Counted from the stretch's first letter, positions 1-8,477 are shown. The stretch: DNA of 64,000 bases from Flavobacterium aquatile LMG 4008 = ATCC 11947 (GCF_000757385.1 NZ_JRHH01000006.1:124001-188000), one strand, 5' to 3'. The notes: generated by a model not told the origin, from the letters alone. Program-made: numbers and translations.

Positions 1-436
1 TTGTATTTTTAACCTCTCCAATCATAAAAGTGCTGTGCGTACTACCAATATGTTGTAAGGATGTGAGTTTTGTAACCATAAATTCACGGTATTCTTCCAT
101 GTCTTTTACACAAATTTTTAAAATGTAATCATAATCGCCACTAACATGAAAGCATTCTAGAACTTCATTGAGTTTTATTACTTCTTTTTCGAATTGATTG
201 ATGAATTCCTTGGTGTGTTGCAACAACTTTAAATGACAGAAAACCATAAACCCTTTATTGATTTTGTTTCTATTTAAAAGTGCTACATATTTATCTATTA
301 TTCCTTCTCGTTCTAGTTTTTTAACACGTTCGTAAACTGCTGTGACCGATAAATTGAGTTTTACCGAAAGTTCTTTCGTAGTTTTTTTTGTATCAGTTTG
401 TAAAAGTTGGAGGAGGTTTTTATCTATTGTGTCCAT
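1..436 (-). CDS. Lrp/AsnC family transcriptional regulator (3' end cut off)
   Basis: The reading frame opens at the ATG complementary to 434-436 and runs off the left edge, giving about 145 residues of a family that is usually 150-160 long. The N-terminal 50 residues form the winged-helix AsnC domain (MDTIDKNLLQLLQTD, then TTKELSVKLNLSVTAVYERVKKL as a helix-turn-helix). Residues from about 65 form the RAM ligand-binding domain, with the typical HVSGDYDYILKI segment. Such regulators bind amino acids and act as dimers or octamers. The gene is divergent from a PLP-dependent sulfur amino acid enzyme at 710, a common arrangement, so that gene is a plausible target; this is inference. The plus-strand frame at 342-524 is only the shadow of this gene. 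Confidence 0.93.
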   Translation of the reverse strand, partial: MDTIDKNLLQLLQTDTKKTTKELSVKLNLSVTAVYERVKKLEREGIIDKYVALLNRNKINKGFMVFCHLKLLQHTKEFINQFEKEVIKLNEVLECFHVSGDYDYILKICVKDMEEYREFMVTKLTSLQHIGSTHSTFMIGEVKNT

Positions 437-445
437 GTTTTTTTT

Positions 446-463
446 GTTTCAAGTTTCAAGTTT
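446..463. repeat. GTTTCAA heptad array in the leader of the Lrp gene
   Basis: Two full copies and a partial copy of GTTTCAA lie directly upstream of the Lrp start codon. Similar heptad arrays with different words occur upstream of other minus-strand starts in this window (12028-12060, 13194-13226, 19287-19318). Confidence 0.6.
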
Positions 464-620
464 TTTTGATAAAAATCTAAAATGTTTTAAAAATGATTTC
501 AAAATTAGTTTTTATTTCTACTAATTATAATTTTTATAGATTTATTTTCCAATTAAATACATATCTATTGTTCTTAAATCTTATAATTTGTTTTTTTGAT
601 GATTATTAATTAAAAACGAA

Positions 621-703
621 AAGCCCTAGCCCAGATAGCAGTTGAAATCTCCCGATTTTTTATCGGGAATTGTAACGTATAGCTGGAAAAAGCTTCTAAA
701 AAA
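621..703 (+). ncRNA. Structured flavobacterial intergenic element / leader RNA
   Basis: The segment begins AAGCCCTAGCCCAGATAGC and ends AGCTGGAAAAAGCTTCTA, with an internal hairpin TCCCGAT-(5 nt)-ATCGGGA at about 649-667 and possible outer pairing of CCAG with CTGG. From memory, the framework AGCCCTAGCCC...AGCTTCTAAAAAA recurs between genes in many Flavobacterium genomes, so this is probably one member of a dispersed structured element. It may correspond to a named Rfam motif such as Flavo-1, which I cannot confirm. It ends 7 nt before the start codon at 710, so it would be in the leader of that mRNA. It does not have the core of a SAM riboswitch. Confidence 0.5.
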
Positions 704-709
704 ACACCT

Positions 710-1927
710 ATGAAAAACTTCAATCCTGCGGATAAAATTCAAGACTTACAATATTTTGGCGAATTTGGCGGTGTAAACCCATCGATTTCAGACAGTTCTA
801 CTTATACTTTTCTTTCGGCTAAAACGATGTTTGATACCTTTGAAGGCAATGCCGAAGGTTGCTATTTGTATTCGAGACATTCATCTCCGAGTAATTTATA
901 TTTAGACCAAGCACTTGCAGCGATGGAAGGAACAGAAACTGCGAATGTTTCGGCTTCTGGAATGGGTGCGATTACGCCTACTCTTTTGCAGTTGTGTAGT
1001 AATGGTGATCACATCGTGTCGAGTCGCACGATTTATGGCGGAACATATGCTTTTTTAAAGAACTTCACACCGAGATTTGGCATTAAAACATCGTTTGTAG
1101 ACATCACAAAACTGGATGTTGTTGAAGCTGCAATTACCGATAAAACCAAAGTACTTTATTGTGAAACAGTAAGTAATCCATTATTAGAAGTAGCTGATAT
1201 TGCTGGATTGGCGAAGATTGCGAAGAAACATAATTTGAAATTAGTAGTTGACAATACGTTTTCACCATTAAGTGTTGCTCCGATAAAATTGGGTGCCGAT
1301 ATTGTAATTCACAGTTTGACGAAATACATCAACGGAAGCAGCGATACAGTTGGTGGAGTGACTTGTGCGTCGAGAGAATTTATTAATAGTTTGAAAGACG
1401 TGAACAGTGGAGCAAGTATGTTACTCGGGCCAACAATGGACAGTTTGCGCAGTGCTTCGGTGATGAAAAACCTACGAACACTGCACATTAGAATGAAACA
1501 ACATAGTTACAATGCAATGTATTTGGCTGAGAAATTTGAAAACGACGGATTGAAAGTAGTTTATCCAGGTTTGGCGAGTCATCCGAGTCATGAATTGTAT
1601 GCTGGAATGATCAATAAAGAATACGGTTTTGGAGGAATGATGACTATTGACGCAGGTTCGATTGACAAAGCCAACGAGTTGATGGAATTAATGCAAGAAC
1701 GCAATTTAGGATATCTGGCTGTGAGTTTAGGATTTTACAAAACGTTGTTTTCGGCACCTGGAACTTCAACTTCTAGTGAGATTCCTATGGAAGAACAATT
1801 GGAAATGGGCTTGACTGATGGATTGATTCGTTTTTCTATTGGTTTAGATAATCATATAGAAAGAACCTACGAAATGATGAAAGATTGTATGATGGAATTG
1901 GGAGTTTTGGAAAATGTAATGAGTTAG
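710..1927 (+). CDS. Cys/Met-metabolism PLP-dependent lyase (methionine gamma-lyase / cystathionine synthase-lyase family)
   Basis: A fold-type I PLP enzyme of 405 residues, the usual size of the cystathionine gamma-synthase/gamma-lyase/methionine gamma-lyase family. Visible features are the N-terminal YSRHSSPSN segment (about 54-62), the cofactor-stacking tyrosine in TIYGG (about 109), Asp181 in VVDNTFSPL that contacts the pyridine nitrogen, and the Schiff-base lysine in HSLTKYINGSSD (Lys205). The C-terminal part has SLGFYKTLFSAPGTSTSSE followed by LIRFSIGLDN. The exact substrate cannot be read from sequence: gamma-elimination of methionine is my first guess, cystathionine chemistry the alternative. 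The divergent Lrp/AsnC gene suggests amino-acid-responsive control. A good terminator follows at 1952. Confidence 0.9.
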   Translation: MKNFNPADKIQDLQYFGEFGGVNPSISDSSTYTFLSAKTMFDTFEGNAEGCYLYSRHSSPSNLYLDQALAAMEGTETANVSASGMGAITPTLLQLCSNGDHIVSSRTIYGGTYAFLKNFTPRFGIKTSFVDITKLDVVEAAITDKTKVLYCETVSNPLLEVADIAGLAKIAKKHNLKLVVDNTFSPLSVAPIKLGADIVIHSLTKYINGSSDTVGGVTCASREFINSLKDVNSGASMLLGPTMDSLRSASVMKNLRTLHIRMKQHSYNAMYLAEKFENDGLKVVYPGLASHPSHELYAGMINKEYGFGGMMTIDAGSIDKANELMELMQERNLGYLAVSLGFYKTLFSAPGTSTSSEIPMEEQLEMGLTDGLIRFSIGLDNHIERTYEMMKDCMMELGVLENVMS

Positions 1928-1951
1928 AATTTAGTAGTTGTTTATAAATGG

Positions 1952-1989
1952 AAAATCCGTTTGAGCTTTGTGCTTGACGGATTTTTTTT
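1952..1989 (+). terminator. Rho-independent terminator
   Basis: Stem AAATCCGT / ACGGATTT around a 16-nt loop, followed by a T-run. It is almost the same sequence as the terminator at 3511-3546. Confidence 0.8.
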
Positions 1990-2072
1990 ATGATTAAAAT
2001 AATATTTGTTATTTTTAGTAGTTATCTTACAAATAGTTATGCAATTACTTTCAAATCCACAAAAACCAAAAA

Positions 2073-3479
2073 ATGAAAACATTTATCTTATCCATCTTTC
2101 TAATTTCCATAAATTTTGTTTCAGGTCAATATATAAAAGAAAACATTTCAAAAACTTATTTTTCTGAAAATGATTCAATAACTTTTAAATATTCAAATTA
2201 TCCTGAAGTTTTCAAACTTGATTTGTCTGAAAATGATACTTTAAGTCCTGGAACTAATATTGCGAAAGATATAACTATGACTGCCTATATTGGTAAAGAT
2301 ACACTCGTTATAAAAGGTGATAATTATCCATTTGCAAGAAAAAGTTTTATAACTATTAAAACTCCAAGAAGAACTACTGTTGTAATATTTAGATTCAATG
2401 CTTCATCATCAAATTTTTCTCAAGAATACATTCATGAAAATCAAGGAAAATTTTCAATTGTTTTATCAGAAGTGTTTGAACTTGCTAACATAATTTGGGC
2501 ATTATCGCCATCTGGACAAGCTGCTATCAATTTACAAAAAGACACAGAATATTATAGAAAAGTTGAAAAATATTTTCAACCTTATTTAGATCATCCAATA
2601 TTTAAAAAATTGATTTTAAAAAACAAAAATGATTACAGTGATACGTATTATCAATTCAGAGAAAATAGTTTTATGTATGAGTTTAATGGAAACAAAATTT
2701 TAAAAGGCGAAAATTATAATTATGTTTATGGCAACGATTGGCAAGGTTTTACAAATCTTTTTACTGAACTTCTCCCATTGGTTCAAGACTTTTCAGATAA
2801 ATCTAACTTTAGAGCATTTTACAAAAAAAATAAAAAATATTACTCTAATGATTTAAAAAGAATAACAGAGTTAATGCCAATAAAAAATATGTGGAACTGG
2901 CTTGAAAAAGAATTTCCAATCAAACAAAATTCATATAAAATTGTATTTTCACCATTAATTGGTGGTTCGCATAGTACTCAAAATTATTCTGGCAAAGACA
3001 TCAAGAACAATTCATGGTTTAGTGAATGTGTTATGTTTATTTGCAATGCTAATCGATATGATTTGAAAAAAGATATAACTGAAAAACAAAAAGAAGTATT
3101 AATGTCGGGTATTGTTTTCACAGAAATTGATCATAATTATGTAAATCCAACAAGTAATAAATACAAAAAGGAAATTGCAGAAATTTTTAAAGGAAAAATA
3201 TGGACTGATGAAAAAAATATGTTTTATGAGAATCCTCAATCCGTTTTCAACGAATACATGACGCATTCGGTATTTTGTGTTTGGGTAAAAGAAAATTATG
3301 ACAAGAAAACTTCTGACTATTTAATAAATGAAAGGATAAAAATGAATGTTGATAGAAGAGGATTTATAAAGTTTAAAGAATTTAATGAAGAAATGATTAG
3401 ACTTATGGATGAAAACCCAACTAAAACAGTTGCAGAGATTTATCCACAAATTATAGATTGGGCGAAAAAAGAAAATTAG
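2073..3479 (+). CDS. DUF4932-like secreted putative metallopeptidase
   Basis: 468 residues with a clear signal peptide (MKTFILSIFLISINFVSGQ), so exported to the periplasm or cell surface. I recognise the overall pattern of DUF4932-type proteins: a beta-rich N-terminal third, a central helical part (LSEVFELANIIWALSPSGQ, about 130-150), and a motif FTEIDHNYVNP around residue 351 that resembles a modified gluzincin helix (E-x-x-H followed by Y-x-N-P). A second conserved stretch is VFNEYMTHSVF (about 390-400), where the Glu could be the third metal ligand. The canonical HExxH is not present, since the first His is Thr, so catalysis is uncertain. The gene stands alone between two near-identical terminators. 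Confidence 0.65.
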   Translation: MKTFILSIFLISINFVSGQYIKENISKTYFSENDSITFKYSNYPEVFKLDLSENDTLSPGTNIAKDITMTAYIGKDTLVIKGDNYPFARKSFITIKTPRRTTVVIFRFNASSSNFSQEYIHENQGKFSIVLSEVFELANIIWALSPSGQAAINLQKDTEYYRKVEKYFQPYLDHPIFKKLILKNKNDYSDTYYQFRENSFMYEFNGNKILKGENYNYVYGNDWQGFTNLFTELLPLVQDFSDKSNFRAFYKKNKKYYSNDLKRITELMPIKNMWNWLEKEFPIKQNSYKIVFSPLIGGSHSTQNYSGKDIKNNSWFSECVMFICNANRYDLKKDITEKQKEVLMSGIVFTEIDHNYVNPTSNKYKKEIAEIFKGKIWTDEKNMFYENPQSVFNEYMTHSVFCVWVKENYDKKTSDYLINERIKMNVDRRGFIKFKEFNEEMIRLMDENPTKTVAEIYPQIIDWAKKEN

Positions 3480-3510
3480 TACTTATGAAGCACCCAATAA
3501 TCATATAAAA

Positions 3511-3546
3511 AAAATCCGTTTGAGCTTTGTCTTGACGGATTTTTTT
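3511..3546 (+). terminator. Rho-independent terminator (near copy of the one at 1952)
   Basis: Stem AAATCCGT / ACGGATTT with T-run. The loop differs from the 1952 terminator by the loss of a single base. Confidence 0.8.
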
Positions 3547-3556
3547 ATTGCATTAT

Positions 3557-3586
3557 TTTTGCTTTAAGAAAAATTGTGTACTTTGG
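3557..3586 (+). promoter_or_regulatory. Candidate promoter of the 137-residue exported protein
   Basis: TTTTTG (-33) followed after 17 nt by TACTTTGG (-7), close to the Bacteroidetes consensus TTTG-N19-TAnnTTTG. The distance to the start codon at 3611 is about 24 nt. Confidence 0.45.
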
Positions 3587-3610
3587 TAAACTTGTAATTA
3601 ACCAAAAAAA

Positions 3611-4024
3611 ATGAAAAAACTACCTTTTTTAGCAATCGTTCTCATTGTTTTAAGTTGCCAATTAGCATCTGCACAAAAACTTACCATCAAGAAAAATATC
3701 GCTTACATTGATGGTAAAGAATATTTAAAAATTAGTGATTGCGGACAGTTTGCCGAAGAATGTTCTATTTCCAATTTAGCAGGAAAGGAACTAATTTCTA
3801 TAAATCAGCTTCCAGAACCTGATAAACCTGGAACTTATTTTGAAGTAGTTTTTAACGGATTAAATACAGCAATCGAAATGCGTATCAACATGAGGTATTT
3901 GGTAAAACTACTATACAAAAAAAATATTGTAGCTGCTGATGGTTCGTTAATTCCCGAAAATGTCAAAAAGCTTAAAGAAGAGTATAAATATATGGTAATT
4001 GTTCCAGCGGAGAGCGATGATTAA
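3611..4024 (+). CDS. Small exported protein of unknown function
   Basis: 137 residues with a signal peptide ending near CQLASAQ (position 22); a Cys at 16 lies inside the hydrophobic core and is not a clean lipobox. The mature part, about 115 residues, starts with KLTIKKNIAYIDGKEYLKI, a pattern of short beta strands, contains two cysteines (SDCGQFAEECSI, about 43-50) that could form a disulfide, and ends with an acidic tail. No enzyme motif is seen. It is a single-gene unit with its own promoter and a bidirectional terminator. I do not recognise the family. Confidence 0.8.
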   Translation: MKKLPFLAIVLIVLSCQLASAQKLTIKKNIAYIDGKEYLKISDCGQFAEECSISNLAGKELISINQLPEPDKPGTYFEVVFNGLNTAIEMRINMRYLVKLLYKKNIVAADGSLIPENVKKLKEEYKYMVIVPAESDD

Positions 4025-4041
4025 TTGAATTATGCACCCAT

Positions 4042-4079
4042 AAAAAAATCCCAAGTTCTTTTGAATTTGGGATTTTTTA
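4042..4079. terminator. Bidirectional terminator between convergent genes
   Basis: A-run, stem ATCCCAA / TTGGGAT and T-run lie between the stop at 4024 and the convergent stop at 4084. It can serve both strands. Confidence 0.8.
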
Positions 4080-4083
4080 ATTT

Positions 4084-5760
4084 TTAATTTCCGATATTTA
4101 ATTTACTATTCTTATACCCATAAATAAAGTAAAATATCAATCCGATTACTAGCCAAACGCCAAACCACATCCAGTTGGAAACTGCCATTCCGGTTAATAA
4201 ATAACAGCAAGAAACCAATCCTAATAACGGAATTAACGATAAGTTTTTTGTGAACGATAAAAACGTCATTACCGCGCAAACTAGTAAGAAAACTAACATT
4301 GGTAAGTTGGTTGCCATTTTACCATCAGAAAAATCTAAAATATCGGTGAAAAATGTGGGTACATATTTAAAAATCAATCCAACAGCAACTACCATAATCG
4401 CAGGAAAAATAAATTTCGAATTCACATACGGAATTCTGAATTTTCCTTTAGTAGCGCGTTCTGCTAAATCGGCTTCACTTTGTGGAGAAAGCATTAAAAC
4501 TCCACCACAAACCAATACAAACGCAAACAAAGTTCCAATACTAGTAAAGTCTAATACGAAGTTTTCATCGGTAAAGAAAATCGGTATTCCAACAACCAAA
4601 CCGGTTACAATTGTAGCAAAACTTGGTGTTTTGTATTTTGGATGAATTTCGGCAAATTTCTTTGGCATTAATCCATCTCGAGACATCGTCATCCAAATTC
4701 TAGGTTGTCCCATTTGAAAAACTAATAGAACACTTGTCATGGCAACAACAGCAGCGATTGATACAATAAATAACATCCATTTTACACCTTTTAAAGCAAA
4801 AATTTCGGCCAAAGGATCGCTTACACCTAGTAATTCGTAAGAAACCATTCCGGTGATAACTAAGGCCAAAACGATGAAAACTATCGTACATATTACCAAC
4901 GAATAAATCATCCCTTTTGGTAGATCTCTTTGTGGATTTTTACTTTCTTCTGCCAAAGTTGATACCGCATCAAAACCAATATAAGCAAAGAAAACTGCAG
5001 AAACTCCAGCCATTACACCTCCAAATCCGTTTGGCATAAATGGTGTCCAATTGTCTATATCTACATAAAACGCTCCTACTACAATTACTAAAATGATGAT
5101 GGCCAACTTAATGTAAACCATTGCATTACTAAAGTTTTTAGACTCTTTTGTTCCTCTGTAAACCAAATAGGTAATTAATAAATTGATAACCACAGCAGGC
5201 AAATCGAAAATGATTTTAAGACTTCCAAGTACTGGTGCATTTTGCCAAGCGATTAGACCTTCACCAGCTTTATTTTCTAGAAAAGCAGCATGAGCTGACT
5301 TATAATTTATGGTCAACCATTCGGGTAAATGAATGTGAAATGTTTCTAATAAATTGGTGAAATAACCACTCCACGAAAAGGCAATATAAATGTTTCCGAT
5401 GGAATATTCCATAATCAAAGCCCAACCGATAATCCAAGCGAATAACTCTCCAAAAGATACGTAGGCATAAGTGTAAGCACTTCCAGAAACTGGTACGCGT
5501 GAAGCAAATTCGGCATAACACATTGCTGTAAATCCGCAAGCGATTGCACACATTATATACAAAATAACTACTGCTGGACCGCCAGAAAAACAAGCGTTTC
5601 CAATGGCGCTAAACGTTCCGCCGCCAATAATTGCAGCTATTCCGAAAAAGGTTAAATCTTTAACTGTTAATACTTTATTCAATCCCGAATGTTCGCCATC
5701 GCCGCCTTCTTGAATTATCGTTTTTGTTGATTTTTTTCGAAATAAATTTGAAAAATTCAT
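4084..5760 (-). CDS. APC family amino acid permease
   Basis: An inner-membrane amino acid transporter of the APC/cationic amino acid transporter type, about 558 residues. It has a short charged N-terminal tail, then LTVKDLTFFGIAAIIGGGTF as TM1 with the glycine-rich substrate loop, and about 12-14 hydrophobic segments in all. The stretch FFAYIGFDAVSTLAEE (TM6 region) and KNPQRDLPKG are hallmarks of this family. I chose the ATG at 5758-5760 (MNFSNLF) rather than the longest frame at 5823, because a good -7 element (TATATTTG on the minus strand) lies at 5821-5828, which would put the longer start upstream of the transcript. Substrate unknown. Confidence 0.93.
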   Translation of the reverse strand: MNFSNLFRKKSTKTIIQEGGDGEHSGLNKVLTVKDLTFFGIAAIIGGGTFSAIGNACFSGGPAVVILYIMCAIACGFTAMCYAEFASRVPVSGSAYTYAYVSFGELFAWIIGWALIMEYSIGNIYIAFSWSGYFTNLLETFHIHLPEWLTINYKSAHAAFLENKAGEGLIAWQNAPVLGSLKIIFDLPAVVINLLITYLVYRGTKESKNFSNAMVYIKLAIIILVIVVGAFYVDIDNWTPFMPNGFGGVMAGVSAVFFAYIGFDAVSTLAEESKNPQRDLPKGMIYSLVICTIVFIVLALVITGMVSYELLGVSDPLAEIFALKGVKWMLFIVSIAAVVAMTSVLLVFQMGQPRIWMTMSRDGLMPKKFAEIHPKYKTPSFATIVTGLVVGIPIFFTDENFVLDFTSIGTLFAFVLVCGGVLMLSPQSEADLAERATKGKFRIPYVNSKFIFPAIMVVAVGLIFKYVPTFFTDILDFSDGKMATNLPMLVFLLVCAVMTFLSFTKNLSLIPLLGLVSCCYLLTGMAVSNWMWFGVWLVIGLIFYFIYGYKNSKLNIGN

Positions 5761-5820
5761 ATAGTTTGATTTGATAGATAGTATAATTAAAATTAACGCT
5801 TTGCTAACTTTTGGTGAAAA

Positions 5821-5828
5821 CAAATATA
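5821..5828 (-). promoter_or_regulatory. -7 promoter element of the permease gene
   Basis: Minus-strand TATATTTG, a perfect TAnnTTTG box; the -33 element is weak. It sets the likely start codon at 5760. The rest of the 375-bp gap 5761-6135 is AT-rich and holds only this promoter and that of the peroxiredoxin gene. Confidence 0.5.
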
Positions 5829-6067
5829 TAAAACTTAACGAATAAATTTTTTAAACTTTGTTAGAAATATAACTTATCAGTTTACAGCTACAAAAAATGT
5901 AAAAAATCGTCAATTTTTCATTTTATGAAATCGAAAAATAAAGTGTTAATTTTTGGCAGATTTCATTTTTAAAATACATTAAAATTTCACTAAATGAATT
6001 TTAAAATCACTCTAAAAAATCAATAGAGAAACACTATCATAAGATAATAAAATATAATGATAATCTA

Positions 6068-6099
6068 TTGCGTCAGAGCTGTTTTAAATACTACTTTTG
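6068..6099 (+). promoter_or_regulatory. Promoter of the peroxiredoxin gene
   Basis: TTG at 6068, 21-nt spacer, then TACTTTTG at 6092-6099, matching the Bacteroidetes -33/-7 pattern, 37 nt before the start codon. Confidence 0.55.
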
Positions 6100-6135
6100 C
6101 ACCAAATTAAAAATAACATTAAAACCATATAAACT

Positions 6136-6771
6136 ATGTCATTAGTAGGAAAAAAATTCCCAAGTATCTCAGTTGACGCAATGTCTGAAATGGGCGACAA
6201 TTTAAAAATTAACATTTTCGAAGAAGCAGTAAACAACAACAAAAAAGTTTTATTGTTTTGGTATCCAAAAGATTTCACTTTTGTTTGTCCAACAGAATTA
6301 CATGCTTTTCAAGCTGCTTTACCAGAATTTGAAAAAAGAAATACAATTGTAATTGGTGCTTCTTGTGATACCAACGAAGTACACTTTGCTTGGTTAAATA
6401 CTCCAAAAAACAATGGTGGAATTGAAGGTGTTACTTACCCAATTTTGGCCGATACCACTAGAAATCTTGCATCTGCTTTAGATATTCTTGATGCAGAATG
6501 GGTTTACAATGAAGAATTGAACGACGAAATTCTTGAAGGTTCTAATGTGACTTTCAGAGCTACTTATTTAATTGACGAAACTGGTAAAATTTTCCACGAA
6601 AGTGTAAATGATATGCCATTAGGAAGAAATGTAAACGAATATTTACGTTTGGTTGATGCTTACACGCACGTTCAAACTAAAGGTGAAGTTTGTCCTGCAA
6701 ACTGGGAAGAAGGAAAAGAAGCAATGAACGCTGATAGATTAAGTACTGCTGCGTATTTAGCTCAAAACTAA
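6136..6771 (+). CDS. Typical 2-Cys peroxiredoxin (AhpC/Prx1 type)
   Basis: A cytoplasmic thiol peroxidase of 211 residues that reduces hydrogen peroxide and organic hydroperoxides. The peroxidatic Cys51 sits in FTFVCPTEL and the resolving Cys186 in GEVCPANW; the catalytic Arg is in NVTFRATYLID (about 140). Family members form decamers. The thioredoxin gene 86 bp downstream is a likely electron donor, and a hairpin terminator in between may tune readthrough. Its own promoter lies at 6068-6099. The annotation is firm; the physiological reductant is inferred from context. Confidence 0.97.
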   Translation: MSLVGKKFPSISVDAMSEMGDNLKINIFEEAVNNNKKVLLFWYPKDFTFVCPTELHAFQAALPEFEKRNTIVIGASCDTNEVHFAWLNTPKNNGGIEGVTYPILADTTRNLASALDILDAEWVYNEELNDEILEGSNVTFRATYLIDETGKIFHESVNDMPLGRNVNEYLRLVDAYTHVQTKGEVCPANWEEGKEAMNADRLSTAAYLAQN

Positions 6772-6796
6772 GAATATAAATTCCAAATTTGAAATT

Positions 6797-6832
6797 CCAA
6801 ATTCCAATGAATTAAGTTGGAATTTGGTTTTT
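6797..6832 (+). terminator. Terminator between peroxiredoxin and thioredoxin
   Basis: An 11-bp perfect stem CCAAATTCCAA / TTGGAATTTGG with a 9-nt loop and five T. It is built from AATTCCA words (6783-6807), so it may also be one of the heptad-word repeats. Confidence 0.65.
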
Positions 6833-6857
6833 AAAATTTGATAATTCAAATAAAACT

Positions 6858-7172
6858 ATGTTAATCGAATTAAACGAAGATACATTACAAGATTTAGTAG
6901 CATCAAATAATAAGGTTGTAGTTCAATATTCGGCATCATGGTGCGGAAATTGTAGAATTATGAAACCTAAATTCAAAAAAATGGCTTCAGAAAATGAAGA
7001 AATTACTTTTGTTTTAGTGGATGCAGAGAATTCTCCAGAGTCAAGAAAGTTAGCGAATGTTTCTAATTTACCAACTTTTGCAACTTTTGTAGGCGGAAAG
7101 TTATTGAACGAAACACAAACTAATAAAGCAGAAGTTTTGGCTGAATTGGTAAGTGAAATTTCATCAAATTAA
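6858..7172 (+). CDS. Thioredoxin family protein
   Basis: 104 residues, a single thioredoxin fold without signal peptide, so cytoplasmic. The active site is SASWCGNCRIMKP with Cys29 and Cys32 (the classical WCGPC has Asn for Pro here), and the cis-proline loop is NLPTFATF (about 75). It sits between a 2-Cys peroxiredoxin and a DUF6952 gene, a set I associate with Flavobacteria. The most direct inference is that it reduces the peroxiredoxin. Confidence 0.93.
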   Translation: MLIELNEDTLQDLVASNNKVVVQYSASWCGNCRIMKPKFKKMASENEEITFVLVDAENSPESRKLANVSNLPTFATFVGGKLLNETQTNKAEVLAELVSEISSN

Positions 7173-7178
7173 GACTAC

Positions 7179-7436
7179 ATGAAATTACCAGTTATCAAAC
7201 ATTTGACGCAATTTATTGAAGAAAATGACCAAGATTATTTAATTGAAACTATAGAAGTTCTTGAAGCTTTAACCGAAGTTCCGTCATTGAAAGATGAAGA
7301 ATTGGATGTGATTGGCGAATTAATTTCTAATATGTACGGCGCACTCGAGGTCAATAAAATGATAAAAGAAGGCAAAGGCAAAAAAGAAGCACTGAACGAT
7401 TTTATGAAACGTGTTTTAGGTTCGATAGATAAATAA
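7179..7436 (+). CDS. DUF6952-like small protein downstream of thioredoxin
   Basis: 85 residues, acidic and helical, no signal peptide, no cysteine. It starts 6 bp after the thioredoxin stop, so it is co-translated. The sequence (MKLPVIKHLTQFIEEND..., ending KKEALNDFMKRVLG) fits the small family named DUF6952 that accompanies thioredoxin in Flavobacteria, as far as I recall. Function unknown; the tight coupling suggests a role with the thioredoxin/peroxiredoxin pair. Confidence 0.8.
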   Translation: MKLPVIKHLTQFIEENDQDYLIETIEVLEALTEVPSLKDEELDVIGELISNMYGALEVNKMIKEGKGKKEALNDFMKRVLGSIDK

Positions 7437-7442
7437 AAAAAG

Positions 7443-7473
7443 AAGCTCTCATCAATTTGGGAGCTTTTTTTTT
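7443..7473 (+). terminator. Rho-independent terminator
   Basis: Stem AAGCTC / GAGCTT with a run of nine T. It closes the peroxiredoxin-thioredoxin unit 16 bp before the next start. Confidence 0.75.
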
Positions 7474-7488
7474 GACTATTTTTGAACT

Positions 7489-8262
7489 ATGGAAATACTA
7501 CTAATTTCAATTGTTGCCTTTCTCGTTGCTATTCTAACGTTCTTTTCAGGATTTGGATTAGGAACACTATTAACGCCAATAATGATGATTTTCTTTCCGG
7601 TTGAAGTTGCCATTGCTTTGACTGGTGTAGTTCATTTTTCTAATAATTTATTCAAATTAGTTTTAGTTGGAAAAAATTTCAATAAAGAGGTTGTACTCCG
7701 TTTTGGAATTCCAGCTGTGCTATTTGCTTTCATTGGTGCAATGCTTTTGATTCAAATTCCGAATATGCAACCTATTTATTCGTATCAATTATTTGAAAAA
7801 ACATTTGAAGTATTTCCGATGAAATTGATAGTTGCCATTTTCATGTTATTCTTTGCAATCATTGATTTGATTCCGTTTTTCAACAATTTACAATTTGATA
7901 AAAACAAACTCCCAATTGGCGGTGCTTTAAGTGGTTTTTTCGGAGGATTGACTGGCGCTCAAGGTGCGTTACGAAGTGCATTTCTAATTCGTGCCGGACT
8001 TTCTAAAGAAGCATTTATTGCGACCACAGTTGTTATTTCATCATTTGTAGATTTCACCAGACTTGGAGTTTACAGTACTCGAATTTTGAATTTAGACTTG
8101 AAAGAAAATTTGCCATTACTTATTTGCGCCACACTTTCGGCAATGACAGGCGCTTTTATTGGAAACAAATTATTAAAAAAAGTCACTCTAAAATTCCTTC
8201 AAATTTCAGTAGCGACTTTATTAATTATTATTTCTATCGGATTGGGATTGGGCTGGATTTAA
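7489..8262 (+). CDS. TauE/SafE family membrane permease
   Basis: 257 residues with about eight hydrophobic segments. The family is proposed to export sulfite or sulfoacetate, or to move other sulfur anions. The duplicated glycine-rich signatures are visible: FSGFGLGTLLTPIM near the N terminus (about 19-32) and GFFGGLTGAQGALRSAFL in the second half (about 150-167). The start codon lies just after a terminator, so it is its own unit. The last four bases overlap the convergent DUF2892 gene. The substrate cannot be read from the sequence. Confidence 0.9.
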   Translation: MEILLISIVAFLVAILTFFSGFGLGTLLTPIMMIFFPVEVAIALTGVVHFSNNLFKLVLVGKNFNKEVVLRFGIPAVLFAFIGAMLLIQIPNMQPIYSYQLFEKTFEVFPMKLIVAIFMLFFAIIDLIPFFNNLQFDKNKLPIGGALSGFFGGLTGAQGALRSAFLIRAGLSKEAFIATTVVISSFVDFTRLGVYSTRILNLDLKENLPLLICATLSAMTGAFIGNKLLKKVTLKFLQISVATLLIIISIGLGLGWI

Positions 8263-8444
8263 TCTTTCACACCAAACTTCGTTAAAATATCTGCCATCAA
8301 ACACCATTTTGTAATTGATGACTGTAAAAGATTTAGCCCTACAAATCCAGTAAACCACAACCAATTTTGATTTACGTAGATAGATAAAATAACACTGATA
8401 AGGATAAAAGTTCCGGCAACTGCGTGTATGATTCTTGTTTTCAT
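8259..8444 (-). CDS. DUF2892 (YgaP-like) small membrane protein
   Basis: 61 residues with two hydrophobic segments (about 5-20 and 26-42) and the TKWCLMADIL segment typical of the DUF2892 membrane domain found in YgaP-like proteins and as a stand-alone gene in Bacteroidetes. It is the last gene of the minus-strand efflux operon and overlaps the convergent TauE gene by 4 bp. Its role is unknown; family members often accompany rhodanese or metal/sulfur genes. Confidence 0.85.
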   Translation of the reverse strand: MKTRIIHAVAGTFILISVILSIYVNQNWLWFTGFVGLNLLQSSITKWCLMADILTKFGVKD

Positions 8445-8477
8445 ATTAATATTAGATTTTAGATATTAAATATTTTT

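Noticed and set aside
621..703. SAM riboswitch upstream of the sulfur amino acid lyase
   Set aside because: The SAM-I core (kink-turn and pseudoknot sequences) is not there; the sequence fits the dispersed Flavobacterium element better.
4250..4645. 131-residue plus-strand frame
   Set aside because: It is the shadow of the amino acid permease gene, without family resemblance or promoter.
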